A stretch of DNA of 64,000 nucleotides from Daucus carota subsp. sativus (lineage: Eukaryota > Streptophyta > Magnoliopsida > Apiales > Apiaceae): assembly GCF_001625215.2 (NCBI RefSeq), contig NC_030382.2, positions 47,581,364 to 47,645,363 on the forward strand, given 5' to 3'. Position numbers and translations under genes: made by a program. Positions 38,390 through 49,277 of this stretch are shown here, piece after piece. Under the pieces are notes generated by a model. The model made no database searches. It was given only the letters and a program-made list of their open reading frames with translations, and had not been told where the DNA came from. Each line of letters opens with the position of its first letter. Position 1 is the first letter of the stretch.

Positions 38390-40060
38390 ATGCCTCTTCT
38401 TTTACTTGCCTCGCTCCTCTTGCTTGCAATGGCTGCTCACTCCAGTAAGTTCCCCCACTTAATTTCTTTGTTTTTCTTGTTTTTTGTTGCATTGGGTGAT
38501 TTGTGAGCAAAAGTCCTGTGCTGTTTGTAATTAAATCTGGGTATTTTTTGTGTATATTTTACTTGACAGACGGAGCTAGTTATTGTCTATGCAAAGATGG
38601 GTTGAGTGACTCAGTTTTGCAGAAGAATATAAATTATGCTTGTGGAGCTGGAGCTGATTGCTCTGCAATTAACCAAGGGGGTTCTTGTTTTAACCCAAAC
38701 ACTGTAAAAGATCACTGTAATTATGCTGTCAATAGCTATTTCCAGAAGAAGGGTGAAGCTTCTGGAAGCTGTGATTTTGCAGGCACTGCAGCTCCCAGTC
38801 CAACTCCACCTGGTTAGTTCTTCTTTTTTTTTGGGGTTTTATTTTCTGCATTTGCTCTCCAGATTGTAAGCTTACGTTTGTCCTTTTTTTGTTTTTTTAT
38901 CATGATTTACAGCAATCACCAATGGATGTGTTTATCCTTCAAGTGGCAGGTGTGTGTTCTTTACTTCATGGCTGTGTCATCTTGTTTTTCCCAGCTTTGA
39001 TGTTTGTGTTCTAATTGTTTGGTATGTAAATCAGATGGAGGCTGATGTGTAGATTATAGACTCTTTATAAATATTTGGTAATTTAATTGAATAAATATAG
39101 TGTCAATAGGCCTGCTGTTTTCTCTCGTTAAATTCTCCTTTGTGTGAATCTGTCAAAGGATTCTTGATTATAAAAGTAGTTGACTCAGAGCTAGGGGGAT
39201 TATATATGTCTATTCGTGTTTTCTCAAGAGAGAGATTTTCATATTCCCGAAATTTTGACTAGGTTTTTCTCAAAATGGATTTAGAATGTAGATCAATTCC
39301 TTTTGCCTTGACTAGTGATGTTTATATCTTTCTTTGTTTGTCCTCTGGTACGTAACTTTGATTCTTAATTTCAGTCACCAATTTCTGTTCCCTTCCATCA
39401 ATGGCATGTGTATTATATGTTCATGAACTTACCTCCCTTTATCTGTCGATGTATATTCCTTTTAGCTGAAGATTTTGTTTTCTGTTGAGGAACTAAGTAG
39501 TTAGTATTGGATTTTCTTTCCATATTTAAGAGTTGAAGACATGATAATGGGGAGGAACACTAAAACCAAAACCCAAAATGTTCCTAACATGATGTCGAGG
39601 GACAAGTTCTTTAGTTCCCAGATGCTCAAATAGCTAATATCATTTGTAATCTTATTTGCTTGACAGTGGAGGAACCCCAACCACACCAGGCACTGGCACT
39701 CCTAGTACTGGCACACCAGGCACCGGCACGCCTAGTACGGGCACACCAGGCACCGGCACACCGAGTACCAGCACACCAGGCATGGGGACCCCGAGCACTG
39801 GCACACCAGGGACCGGCACCCCGAGCACGGGAATGCCCGGAACTGGCACTCCAGGAACGGGAATCCCCAGCACCAGCACACCACCAGGCACAGGAACTAG
39901 TCCATTCCTGGGACTTGGTCCAACAGGAGGCATCAGCAACACTAATCCAGACAGCAGCGGAACGCCAAGCCTTCATCAAGGCACGAACATGTTTTGCTCT
40001 ATAGCACTAGCACTCTTGTGTTCAAGCTTCTTCTATTTTGGAGCTCTGAAACAAGAATGA
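38390..40060 (+). CDS. X8-domain callose-binding protein (PDCB-like), 242 aa
   Basis: The four exons are 38390-38444, 38570-38812, 38913-38949 and 39667-40060, closing in frame. A signal peptide (MPLLLLASLLLLAMAAHS) is followed by an X8/CBM43 domain at about residues 20-100. The paired cysteines YCLCK, NYACGAGADC, GGSCF, DHCNY and GSCDF are present. X8 proteins of this class bind callose at plasmodesmal necks. The last exon is a Thr-Pro-Gly-Ser repeat of about 70 residues, then a spacer and a hydrophobic C-terminus (IALALLCSSFFYFGALKQE), as for a GPI anchor signal. The repeat would be a wall-spanning stalk, possibly O-glycosylated. The family is certain; plasmodesmal placement is inferred. 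Confidence 0.92.
39690..39890 (+). repeat. Coding tandem repeat, ggcacnccnagnacn units
   Basis: Units of about 15 and 30 bases code for GTPSTGTPGT-type decapeptides in the X8 protein. The repeat is GC-rich and leaves several other frames open on both strands. It should vary in length between alleles. Confidence 0.9.
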
Positions 40061-40906
40061 GGAAATTAATTTAGCTTCACCTATATGGCATTAGAGCGGA
40101 ACTTGTTTGTTCAAGAAGAGGTATCTTCTTCAGTATTAACACGCGGCGTGCCCATTCTTATTTGTTCCTCTATTACATGGATGGGAATTGGATCCCCAGT
40201 AGCTATCTATTATTTGACTTGAGAATCTGATCTCTTTCTTTCAGATTCATTCTATTTGTACATCTAATGAGAGCTGGTAGTATAATCAATATTAACAATC
40301 TTTCTTCCTGCTGTGATGTAGATGTACATTTATCATTATCTTTCTTCCATGGCCAACTTTCTTGCTAATTTGTGACCAGTGAACCAAATGCAAAAACGTC
40401 TATATGGCTATCTGTTTCTTTAAACATAAGTGTCAAATAGTTTATCTATTTAACATTTTAATTTTTTACATTCAGTTATAGGTGTGCTATTATCAGAATG
40501 TATTCTTTTTGGAAGCATAGTGAATTGTTGTTGAAGAACTTTTGACCAATGGACTTTAAGCCGTTCCTTTCTTGTCATTTTACTTAGTAATATCGCCAAG
40601 GAGTTGAACACAAGTCACTTTGCATTGGACAAGTAATAAAGATTAAAAAAGCATAAAGCATAAAGCTGCCTCTTTGATGTTAATCCTGTTGAATCTTTGA
40701 TATTAAGGAGTAGTTTCCGATTAAGAAAGCATAAAGCATGTCGTATCACCTATAACAATTAATATAAAATAACACTAGTCATATTCGACATATATACCTT
40801 TTCAAATATGAAAGGAGCAAGGAAAGGTATGGTACTGGCCCTGTTCGAAGAAACTTCGGTGTAGTTTCACACTTTCACTCTTTGATACTTTACTTTATTA
40901 GTACTA

Positions 40907-41193
40907 TCTCCGTCCCACCAGATTCTTTACCGTTTCCTTATTTGGTCGTCCCACCCATTTCTTTACATTACAAAACTTCCCTAAAATAGTTAATGGGTCC
41001 CACCATTTTTCCACTTTTCCTCCCTTTTCACACTATTTTTACTCCACTATCTCTCTTTTATATATTAAAAATCATTCGGTCCCACCTCTTCACCCACTTT
41101 TCCTTTCTCTTTTCCACTACTTTTATACTTCTATATATTTTCTTAACCTCCGTGCCCAAACCCAATGTAAAGAATTGGGTGGGACGGAGGGAG
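40907..41193. mobile_element. Stowaway-type MITE
   Basis: The left end is TCTCCGTCCCACCAGATTCT. The right end is the inverse, with agaattgggtgggacggagggag, and TA lies on both sides. It is about 287 bases and noncoding. It is related in sequence (ggtcccacc blocks) to the degenerate copies at 56530-57340. Confidence 0.75.
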
Positions 41194-41965
41194 TAGTATA
41201 TTTCCTTTTACCATGCAGCAGAGTATACTCACTCCGTGCCAACTGGTTATATATATTTAGTGTAAACACGAAAATCAAGAAAAAGTATAAAAAATGAGTA
41301 AAGTTAGATTAAAAATGGATAAAGTGATGAGACCCATTTGTATTTAATTATAGATTTGTGATAGTAGAGAATTAAGCGGTGGACATAATAGTGTTTATAT
41401 TATTATAAAATGAAAATAGTCGAAAAAAGTAGTTGATATAATAATATTTTACATTATTAAAAATGCTATTTTAGGAATGTATAGAAATGATTAGATATTT
41501 CAAAATGGAAACTGTATAGAAATGAGCAGGAGAGTGAGTATAAAAACTTTTGTTAAAGTACAACTTGATTAGGGTGATCATTACTTGAGTCTTTAGAGCA
41601 ACAACAGCGTGGGGGGTCACTTCCCCTGTAGTCCACTGACGAATCCGTGCCACCTCAGCTCGAGGTGGCCTCTTGAAAAACTGACCCCGATCCATCCAAC
41701 GCAAGGGCCACTTTTTATATTTTGTAGGGTCTCTAATATTATTATCATAATATAATTTTAGTATATGATTTTATAATTTGATTTTAAATTTATTTTAATA
41801 ATGTTAAAATTTTAATAATTAAATTAAAGTAATTAAAAATATTAGAAATATTATTATATAAAAAAACATGTCCCAATAATTAAAATGCATCATATTATTA
41901 AAAACCATGGAATAAAAAGCAGTTCACAAGAAAACATTAAATTTTAAATGTTACAATAAAAAAAT

Positions 41966-43267
41966 TTAACGATTCTCGTGGAACTGCGAGATATGCTCAA
42001 CCAAGTCATTTTGTAGCTGACGATGTGCTCGTCTATCACGCATCTGCATACTATTTTGAATATACGTTTCATACGGGACTGAAGGTTCTTCGCCTAAATT
42101 TGGTTCTGATAAACCATTTGTTGCATCATCATAAGTTGGTAATTGACCAAATTGAGTGGCATATGTGTCCCTTTCGTCTTCAACAATCATATTATGAAGT
42201 ATGATGCATGCTCTCATGATTCTCCTAAGATCTTCCTTGTCCCAAAAGCGTGCTGGACCACGCACAATTGCAAAACGGGACTGTAACACACCAAACGCGC
42301 GTTCAACGTCTTTTCTTTGGCTTTCTTGATATTTTGAAAACAACTTTCTTTTCTCACCTTGTGGACGTGGTATCGTTTTAACAAACGTTGCCCACTCAGG
42401 ATATATTCCATCTGTTAAGTAATATCCCATATTATAATTGTTTCCATTGATAGTATAATTTATCTCTGGAGCACGACCTTGTAGCACATCATCAAATACT
42501 GGTGACCGATCTAAAACATTTATGTCATTATTGGATCCAGCAACTCCAAAAAATGCATGCCATGTCCAAAGATCGGATGAAGCAACCGCTTCAAGTATAA
42601 TTGTTGCAACTCCTTTATGACCACTCATGAACATTCCCTTCCATGCTTTTGGACAATTTTTCCATTGCCAATGCATGCAATCAATGTTGCCCATCATACC
42701 AGGAAAGCCACGAGCCTCACCCATCTGCAGTAGACGTTGCATGTCATTCGAGTTCGGCTTTCGTAGATATTCACCCTCAAATATTGTAACTACATTTGAG
42801 ACGAATTTTTTCAAGCCTTCAACTGCAGTACTCTCTCCAATACGAACGTAATCATCAACAGCGTCAGCAGATACACCATATGCCAACATACGCATTGCCG
42901 CAGTACATTTCTGTAAAGGTGATAAACCTTTTCTTCCCACTGCATCAATCCTCTGTTGGAAGTATGGATCAGAATTTGAAACAGCATCCACAATACGAAG
43001 AAAGACATGTCTTCCCATACGGAATCTTCGTCGAAATATATTTTCTGGATACACAGGATTCGGTGAAAAATAATCATTCACTAGACGGTGATGACCTCCT
43101 TCACGATCTCTGTATATATTTCTTCGAGGTGTGGGTGTTGAGCTCTGTCCATGTATTTTATGAAAGAGCTCGAGTCGACGATTTCTTTTGGTCTCATCGA
43201 AAAACTCTTCTTCAAACTCTTCAATGAATTCTTCAGTAAAGCTTTCTAGTGTGGGTGTTTGATTCAT
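41966..43267 (-). CDS. PIF/Harbinger (HARBI1/ALP1-like) DDE transposase, open
   Basis: This is one uninterrupted frame of 433 residues. The DDE catalytic set is visible: D196 in NIDCMHW, D286 in YLTDGIYPEW and E322 in RKDVERAFGVLQSRF. The N-terminal region has the usual FRRRFRM helix-turn-helix-like segment. The length is normal for the family. It would cut and rejoin element ends at TWA targets, together with the ORF1 product. The start is the first ATG, and the upstream spacer holds a 42-base tandem repeat. Domesticated relatives (ALP1, HARBI1) exist. The flanking inverted repeats show that this one is still part of a transposon. Confidence 0.93.
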   Translation of the reverse strand: MNQTPTLESFTEEFIEEFEEEFFDETKRNRRLELFHKIHGQSSTPTPRRNIYRDREGGHHRLVNDYFSPNPVYPENIFRRRFRMGRHVFLRIVDAVSNSDPYFQQRIDAVGRKGLSPLQKCTAAMRMLAYGVSADAVDDYVRIGESTAVEGLKKFVSNVVTIFEGEYLRKPNSNDMQRLLQMGEARGFPGMMGNIDCMHWQWKNCPKAWKGMFMSGHKGVATIILEAVASSDLWTWHAFFGVAGSNNDINVLDRSPVFDDVLQGRAPEINYTINGNNYNMGYYLTDGIYPEWATFVKTIPRPQGEKRKLFSKYQESQRKDVERAFGVLQSRFAIVRGPARFWDKEDLRRIMRACIILHNMIVEDERDTYATQFGQLPTYDDATNGLSEPNLGEEPSVPYETYIQNSMQMRDRRAHRQLQNDLVEHISQFHENR

Positions 43268-43333
43268 GTTGATGTGAATTGAAAGAGATGATGCATCTAG
43301 TTTATATAGAAGGTAAAAACGAATATATTCTAA

Positions 43334-43520
43334 CTTCCAACGGCTAGTTTACAAACAAATAGAAACAAGCACTAGCTTCCAACGGCTAGTTTACAAAGGA
43401 ATAAAAACAAGTACTAGCTTCCAACGGCTAGTTTACAAACAAATAAAAACAAGCACTAGCTTCCAACGGCTAGTTTACAAAGGAATAAAAACAAGTACTA
43501 GCTTCCAACGGCTAGTTTAC
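43334..43520. repeat. 42-bp tandem repeat, 4.5 copies
   Basis: Copies of cttccaacggctagtttac plus a 23-base linker start at 43334, 43376, 43418, 43460 and 43502. Linkers alternate between two forms, which gives an 84-base higher-order unit. The array lies between the two transposon genes, in the presumed transposase promoter. Confidence 0.92.
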
Positions 43521-43525
43521 AACAA

Positions 43526-44646
43526 CTAGTTTCTTGCCATAATTTTCTCAAGCAATTTTGCATGAGCCTTCCTTTGAGCATCATTCATTTTTCCAGTATC
43601 TGCCAAAATGACTTGTAAATCCATTTCAGCTTGCTTCGCCTCAAGCTCCCTTTGTCGAGTCTCAATGTATTTTTGACGAATTTCATTCACGGTTTCCATT
43701 ATAGTCATTTTCCTCAAGTCATTAGCTTCAAAAGCTTCATATTCTTCAACTTCCGCAGCCGTTGCCTTGCCCTTTCCTTTCCTTTTAGCTGCTTTTGTAC
43801 CTTTAGGACGAATCGGTTCAAATTCATCAGATGTTGGCGTATCATTATTTCCCTCCGATGAGTAAGCTCCAGAACTACTTAATTTAGTTCTTTTAGAACT
43901 TGCACTGCTTGTAGGAGTTCTCCACTTGGGTTGTCTACGAAGCTCACGCCAATGATTGTCAAAATTCGACTTCTTCTTGTAATATTGTAAATGAAGTACA
44001 TGAGCTTTCTCAATTATGTCGTCCAAGTTTAACCGCTCCCGACTATTCATTGAGCCTCGTCATGACACGATCCAAATTTCTGAGCACCTTCATTTATTCG
44101 TTGCCACCTTTTTTTCATTGCCATAACTCCTCTCTAAATAACACCAGGATTATCTTCTTCACAATATTGACGAATTCGATCCCAAAATGCGTCGGCTTTT
44201 TGATCAGTGCCGATTAGTGGATCGATTGACACATTCAACCATGCACTTATTAAAAGTTTATCTTCAACCCACTTCCACTGACCAATAGCTTCTCGTATTT
44301 CTTCAGTTTCCTCACAATCATTATTTAGATCAATAATGTTTTCATGACCAAAGGCCGGGACTTGCGTTTCCGGAGAATTTTGAATATTGATAGGTGTTTG
44401 TTGGGTTTCAAATTGTGGGTTCGAAAATGGAGGAAATGGAAGATATGGAGAATTTTGGGGATATGAAAATGGAAATTGAGAATTTTGAGAATGTGAAAAT
44501 TGGTATTGAGAATTTGGATTTTGAGAATTAAAGGGTAAGTTTTGTGGATTGGGAAAATAGGAATTTGGGTATGGATATGGAAATTGAGGGTTTAGATTTT
44601 GAAAATTTGAATTTTGATTTGAAGATGGGGGATTATTTGGATTCAT
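43526..44646 (-). pseudogene. PIF/Harbinger ORF1 (Myb/SANT-like DNA-binding protein), disrupted
   Basis: The N-terminal half (44646-44134) begins with an Asn/Pro/Phe-rich stretch and a SANT-like GQWKWVEDKLLISAWL domain. The C-terminal half (44050-43526) has the NAM-associated-type helix region and a basic stretch, TKAAKRKGKGKA. Between the halves, an in-frame TAG (44134-44136) follows GVI and a frame change occurs near 44055. The intervening codons still encode recognisable family sequence, RGVMAMKKRWQRINEG. The gene is therefore broken twice, unless a short intron removes this stretch, and I saw no good splice pair. Confidence 0.8.
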
Positions 44647-45111
44647 ATTTTGCTAATATAAATTTTGTAGAATTAAGGAGTGTAAATAATAAGGGCTTGG
44701 GGATTGGTATTTATAGGGTAGACAAATATTACCCGTTTATAAGTTTACGTTAATATTATAACGTTAATATTTCTTAACGTTTATATTACAACGGCTACTT
44801 TAATTTCGATTTGAGGAGCAGCAGGTGAGCAGCTTTTAGAAAAAAGAATCAAAACAATAATATAAAAACAAAGTGTCCAGGGCCAGGGAAGAGGCACCAG
44901 ACCATTTCCACCAATTCACTCCAACGCACTTGAGTGCCACCTCGTGCTGGACGAGTCTTTTTTAGTGTCCCGAGGTGAGAAATAACCCCCCGCTGTGGCT
45001 GCTCTTAGGCTTCTTGGTCATTTCGAACCCATTCCGAACTTCATATAAAACAATGGATACAAGATATCATAATAAAATTATTAAAACAAATTCACTCCCA
45101 CGAGATATTTA

Positions 45112-45358
45112 GGGGCCGTTTGGGTGAGTTTAAAATAAGTGCTTCTTGTTTAAAATAAATAAGTGGAGTAGAAATTAAAAACAAGATAAGACTTATAAGT
45201 GATTAAAGTGTTTGACAAATAAGTAGAAGTCCTGAAACAAAATATAGCATTCCTAGCTTTTTATAAGTGCTTCTTGGCTTATTACACAAATGGTACGAAT
45301 AAGTGCTCCTAACTTATAATCCAGAAGCTGGACTTATAAGTCCTAAACAAACACCCAC
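45112..45358. mobile_element. MITE with GGGGCCGTTTGGG ends
   Basis: The left end GGGGCCGTTTGGGTGAG and the right end TAAACAAACACCC are weak inverted repeats. The interior has repeated acttataagt words as in 23230-23613. No clear target duplication was found, so the borders are approximate. Confidence 0.45.
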
Positions 45359-45445
45359 TTATTATCTGAAAATTCAAGTGGTTGATTATACTTGTTAAAT
45401 GTTTAAATACTTGTGATTATATGCTATTGTTATATTAAAATGATA

Positions 45446-45696
45446 CTCCTTCCTTCCCCCTGAGTAGTATACATTGTGGGACGGGGACGCGGCACGGGCT
45501 TTAATGCTCCTGTAAAATGTAGTTGTGTAATTTATTTTTAAAATTTTCTTTTTCTGAATTAAAATTTGGATGTTATATTTTTATTCAGAAAAAGAAAATC
45601 TCAAAAATAAGTTACAAAACTATGTTTTATAAGAGCATTGAAATGCGTGTCGAGCAGTTGAAAAGAAACGTATACAATTAAACGGGACAGAAGGAG
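45446..45696. mobile_element. Stowaway-type MITE, diverged
   Basis: The left end is CTCCTTCCTTCCCCCTGAG and the right end GGGACAGAAGGAG, with TA on both sides. An internal inverted pair, aaaattttctttttctgaat and attcagaaaaagaaaatc, makes most of the element a large hairpin. Confidence 0.6.
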
Positions 45697-45898
45697 TATA
45701 TATTAATTGATATAATATATATTGATAATAATATTATTATGTTTATTAGTTTCAAATATACACAGTCACTGAAGTTAATCTATTGGAACACTTCACAATT
45801 CTATAAATTTTATTCGTGTTATATACTGTTTCAGTTAATTGTTTTAACATGTTCTTGCTCGACTGACCTGATTCTTCATAATTCATGTTTTGTATTAA

Positions 45899-46711
45899 GG
45901 GTTAAATGGTTAATTCATGACTAAGCTAGTTAAAAACTTGCAGTTTGGTCATGTTGTTAAAAAAGCTCACAGTCAACTAATGAAGTGTTTAAAAACTTGC
46001 ATATCAATAATTCCCGTGAACTCCGTTAAAAACATTAACGGAAATAAACCATCTTTCAAAAAGATCATTGGAACAAACACAATAATGCAAAAAAAATCAT
46101 CCCAAACAAAACAAGAATCACGGTCCTGCAGTTACAATGGTGGCCGCCAACTGCTGTTCAAGCCGCAGCAGCCACACCATTGCTCAACTTCCTTTCCGTC
46201 GCGAAACTCAACTCCGTGCCCCTGCCGGAATTTTCAACACCGCTGACCTCCCCAACACAACTCCTTCACATCTCAATCAAACTCAAGCAAGCAGATACAC
46301 CGGTAATATACAAAGATTATAGAGGGAGTGTAGAGCAACAAAATATCAAAGAGTTACCTTTGATTCCGTTTGATTTTTTATCGGCCGTCCTTTGTAATGT
46401 TGAACCCTAATTCCCCTCCCTTGTTTCCCCAAATGCTCAATCGACTACTCTGTACTAGGTGTAATAAAACATGGTTTTATGTTTTATTTTGAATTTAGAT
46501 GTAATTAGGATTGGATCGGGTCGGATGAACGGGTATTTTAACGGAAAACGTTAAAAGTCAAATGACTTTTAACGTTCGTGTAAGTTTCTGTTAGCAAGAT
46601 CGTTCAATTGAAAATTATATGAAGCAAAGTTATGTGTTTGAAAGCTTTTTCAATAACATGACCAAACTGCGAGTTTTTAACTAGCTTAGTTATGTATTAG
46701 CTATTTAACCC
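45899..46711. mobile_element. Mutator-like element with gene-like interior (Pack-MULE candidate)
   Basis: Terminal inverted repeats of about 70 bases start GGGTTAAAT and share CTAAGCTAGTTAAAAACT and GCAGTTTGGTCATGTT. They are flanked by an exact 10-base duplication TTTGTATTAA at 45889-45898 and 46712-46721. Long TIRs with a 9-11-base target fit Mutator. There is no transposase. The interior around 46120-46300 is GC-rich, begins ATGGTGGCCGCC, and codes for a Ser/Arg/Thr-rich peptide like a plastid transit peptide. The frame reaches a good donor (ACCG|GTAATA). Confidence 0.8.
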
Positions 46712-47137
46712 TTTGTATTAATATTACTTATGTTTGAAAATAGAACTTTTGCCTAATCAGAAATAAATAAGTATATTTAAATGTGAAATTTATGTGTGAT
46801 TAGAAAATGTTGTTTTATTATATCTATAGATATATTTTTATAAAATATAATTAAAAGTTAATGTGTGTGTGTAAATGGGAATTTATATTTATCATTATCA
46901 TTATATTTTAATATTTCTTATACCGAAATACCAAAACAGACCTTAATACAAACTCGCAAGGAAAATAAAAAGATACACAAGAATACAGATCGGGATCCCA
47001 GGCTATGTAGATTGTAGCCCATGTGTAAAATAATAAATACATTTAAGAGAGGATGATGAGGGATTGAGGGGTAAGAAAAAGATATTACTACAATTATAAT
47101 TGATTAATTATTGACTCGTCTGACTCAGTTACTCGGA

Positions 47138-49221
47138 ATGGACGGACATCAGACTCAGCAACAGCGAACCGGCCCACCGGCGCCGCCGCGAACACCCAAC
47201 ACACAACAAGGCGGCGGCGATTTAACTCCTATTTTGACTGTCCTCTTATCCTTCGTCGCTATCTTCGCCATGGTTAGCTTTCTCTGTTTTGTTATATCTA
47301 GGTCTTTACTTTTTATATATTTTTTTTCTCAATTGCTTGGGCTTTAATAGTTATCTTTAAACTTGTAGCGTAGATAGTTGTTGAATTTATACTTGTTTAC
47401 TTTGTAGCTCGTTGTATGTTATGCATTCTATCTTTTAGGGCATCAAATTAAGTACAAATAGTTAGTGATCCCCATATAACTCCAGTTATAATAATGTTTC
47501 GCTAAATGCATTACAGTGATTTGTGACTTATATATGTATCTGTGTGCTTCGATGTTTATTCGAAGTGGTTCGGAGTGATTTGGCATTGTAGGACGGAGGA
47601 GATATCGAAAAGAAGTGTTAATGACTTTTTGTGATATCTAGGTTTTGGTTCCATCAGCGTCCAACTTGACGAGTAGCTTATCTATTGTGCACCAAGTTCC
47701 GGAAGGTCATGTTGGGGTTTATTGGAGGGGAGGTGCCCTGCTTAAGACAATTACTGATCCAGGTTTGATTTCTGTTTTAACACTGTCTTGGGTATAATGT
47801 TAGAACAAATAAGTTGATAAAGCATCACCAGACTTGTACCTGATTCTCACTGTTAGGGTGGCAAAAAATGGTTTCTGATCCAAAATATGGATTTAGTTTG
47901 GATTATGATCGAAATCTATATTAAATCCATTTTTCATTCAGTATGATCGTGGATTACTGGATGGTTTGGTTTGGTTTGTTATGGTTATGGTTTAAAATAA
48001 GGACAAACTGTTTCCTAACAAAAAAATCACAATCTTAATCAAAAATTATCTTTTAGTGTCATGAGTATACACTCTGTTAATTTTTTATTTTTTTTAATAT
48101 AAACGCCAAAAGTCAGTAACTTACTGCCACAGAGAACATTGTAGAGTTAATACCATGAATTGACTCCCGCACTTGCGGTGAGTAATATAGAAAACATCAT
48201 ATATAATATCTTGGGGCTGAGAACTTGCAGTGAAATACCTGCAAATATGCGGACGCATGACTACCGGGTTACCTCCATGGCTCCATATCCAGCTGGATTG
48301 AGAAAATGAACACGAAAGCTGGGTTGAGAGAATTAAGAGGAGACATCTGATATCTAATAATATGGTTATTAATATGGAGAGTAAATTTTAGTGTTGTGGC
48401 CAAACTTTACACGGAGTTGTTGGCCAAGGTTTCAAATTCTCAAAAAGTTGGCCCAATTTTGTCTCCGCTTTTTAAAAGTGTGGCTCCTGTTAAGTCCCAC
48501 TAACGGCAGTAACGGAGAGGGGTAAAAATGTATTTACAATTTACAAATTCCATCTTAAATTGAAGAAAGCTTACAGATCCATGATTTGGCTTACTGTAGC
48601 TGTGGGAGACTTGCTACTACAAGAGTTGCCGGACATCGATTTTATCTCCACTCATCAAATTACTCATACTCAGGACTCCGTCGATCTCCTCCTCCTCTTC
48701 CAATCCGAACACTTCGCTCTTACCCTCTGCTTTTAACCATCACCCTCAAAATGACGTTATCCCCAATATTGATCGCAGCGTTTTCAATGAATCCAGCGGC
48801 AATCGCAAAGAGACCCACTCTCATCTCCGATTAGTTTCGGCCTCTTCCTCTTACGCCTCGATTTGTCGCCGCACTCCGCATCTCCGTGTTCCGAAGCCTA
48901 CGTCCATTAAGACTGATCCCAGACGCGCGGGGAATTCGAAGATTGTTTTGATGCTCAAAGCCTTGTTTTCGAAACAAGCTAATTAAAACAGCGTCAGTTT
49001 AGCTAGCATTGAACACGCTACTCATATACCTAGTTTGCCTAATTTGCCTAATCAAGCTGTTACGGTGGTGAATTCAAGTGATTTGATGAGTGTTGATGCG
49101 GTTTATACTTTATCGAGTAATTAGGTGAATTTAAGCGGTGGTGGGGTCAATATGAGTAATTCAATGAGTATGAGTACTTTGATGAGTGTGGTAAAGTATG
49201 TTTAATTTTCTTTTTTAGCGC

Positions 49222-49277
<56 letters not shown>

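Larger units (their letters stand above)
41596..45004 (-). mobile_element. PIF/Harbinger transposon, 3.4 kb, two genes
   Basis: Both ends are visible: GAGCAACAACAGCGTGGGG on the left and CCCCGCTGTGGCTGCTC on the right. The inverted repeats are about 30 bases with several mismatches. They are flanked by the 3-base target TTA at 41593-41595 and 45005-45007. Inside, on the minus strand, lie ORF1 (Myb/SANT-like) and then the DDE transposase, the standard two-gene layout of the superfamily. The transposase frame is intact. ORF1 is not. Confidence 0.92.

Noticed and set aside
39626-40004. Long open frames on both strands across the X8 repeat
   Set aside because: They are produced by the GC-rich 15/30-base repeat, which has no stops in several frames. 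Only the plus frame joins in phase to the X8 exons.
43334-43520. CRISPR-like array (regular repeats with spacers)
   Set aside because: The spacers are two alternating near-identical sequences rather than unique ones, in a plant transposon. It is a simple tandem repeat.
46137-46322. Independent plastid-protein gene
   Set aside because: It lies wholly between Mutator-like inverted repeats with a target duplication and has no downstream exons. It is better read as a captured fragment.
48586-48834. A small gene inside the ERLIN intron
   Set aside because: It is confined to the nested MULE, the neighbouring frames are broken, and it has no recognisable domain.
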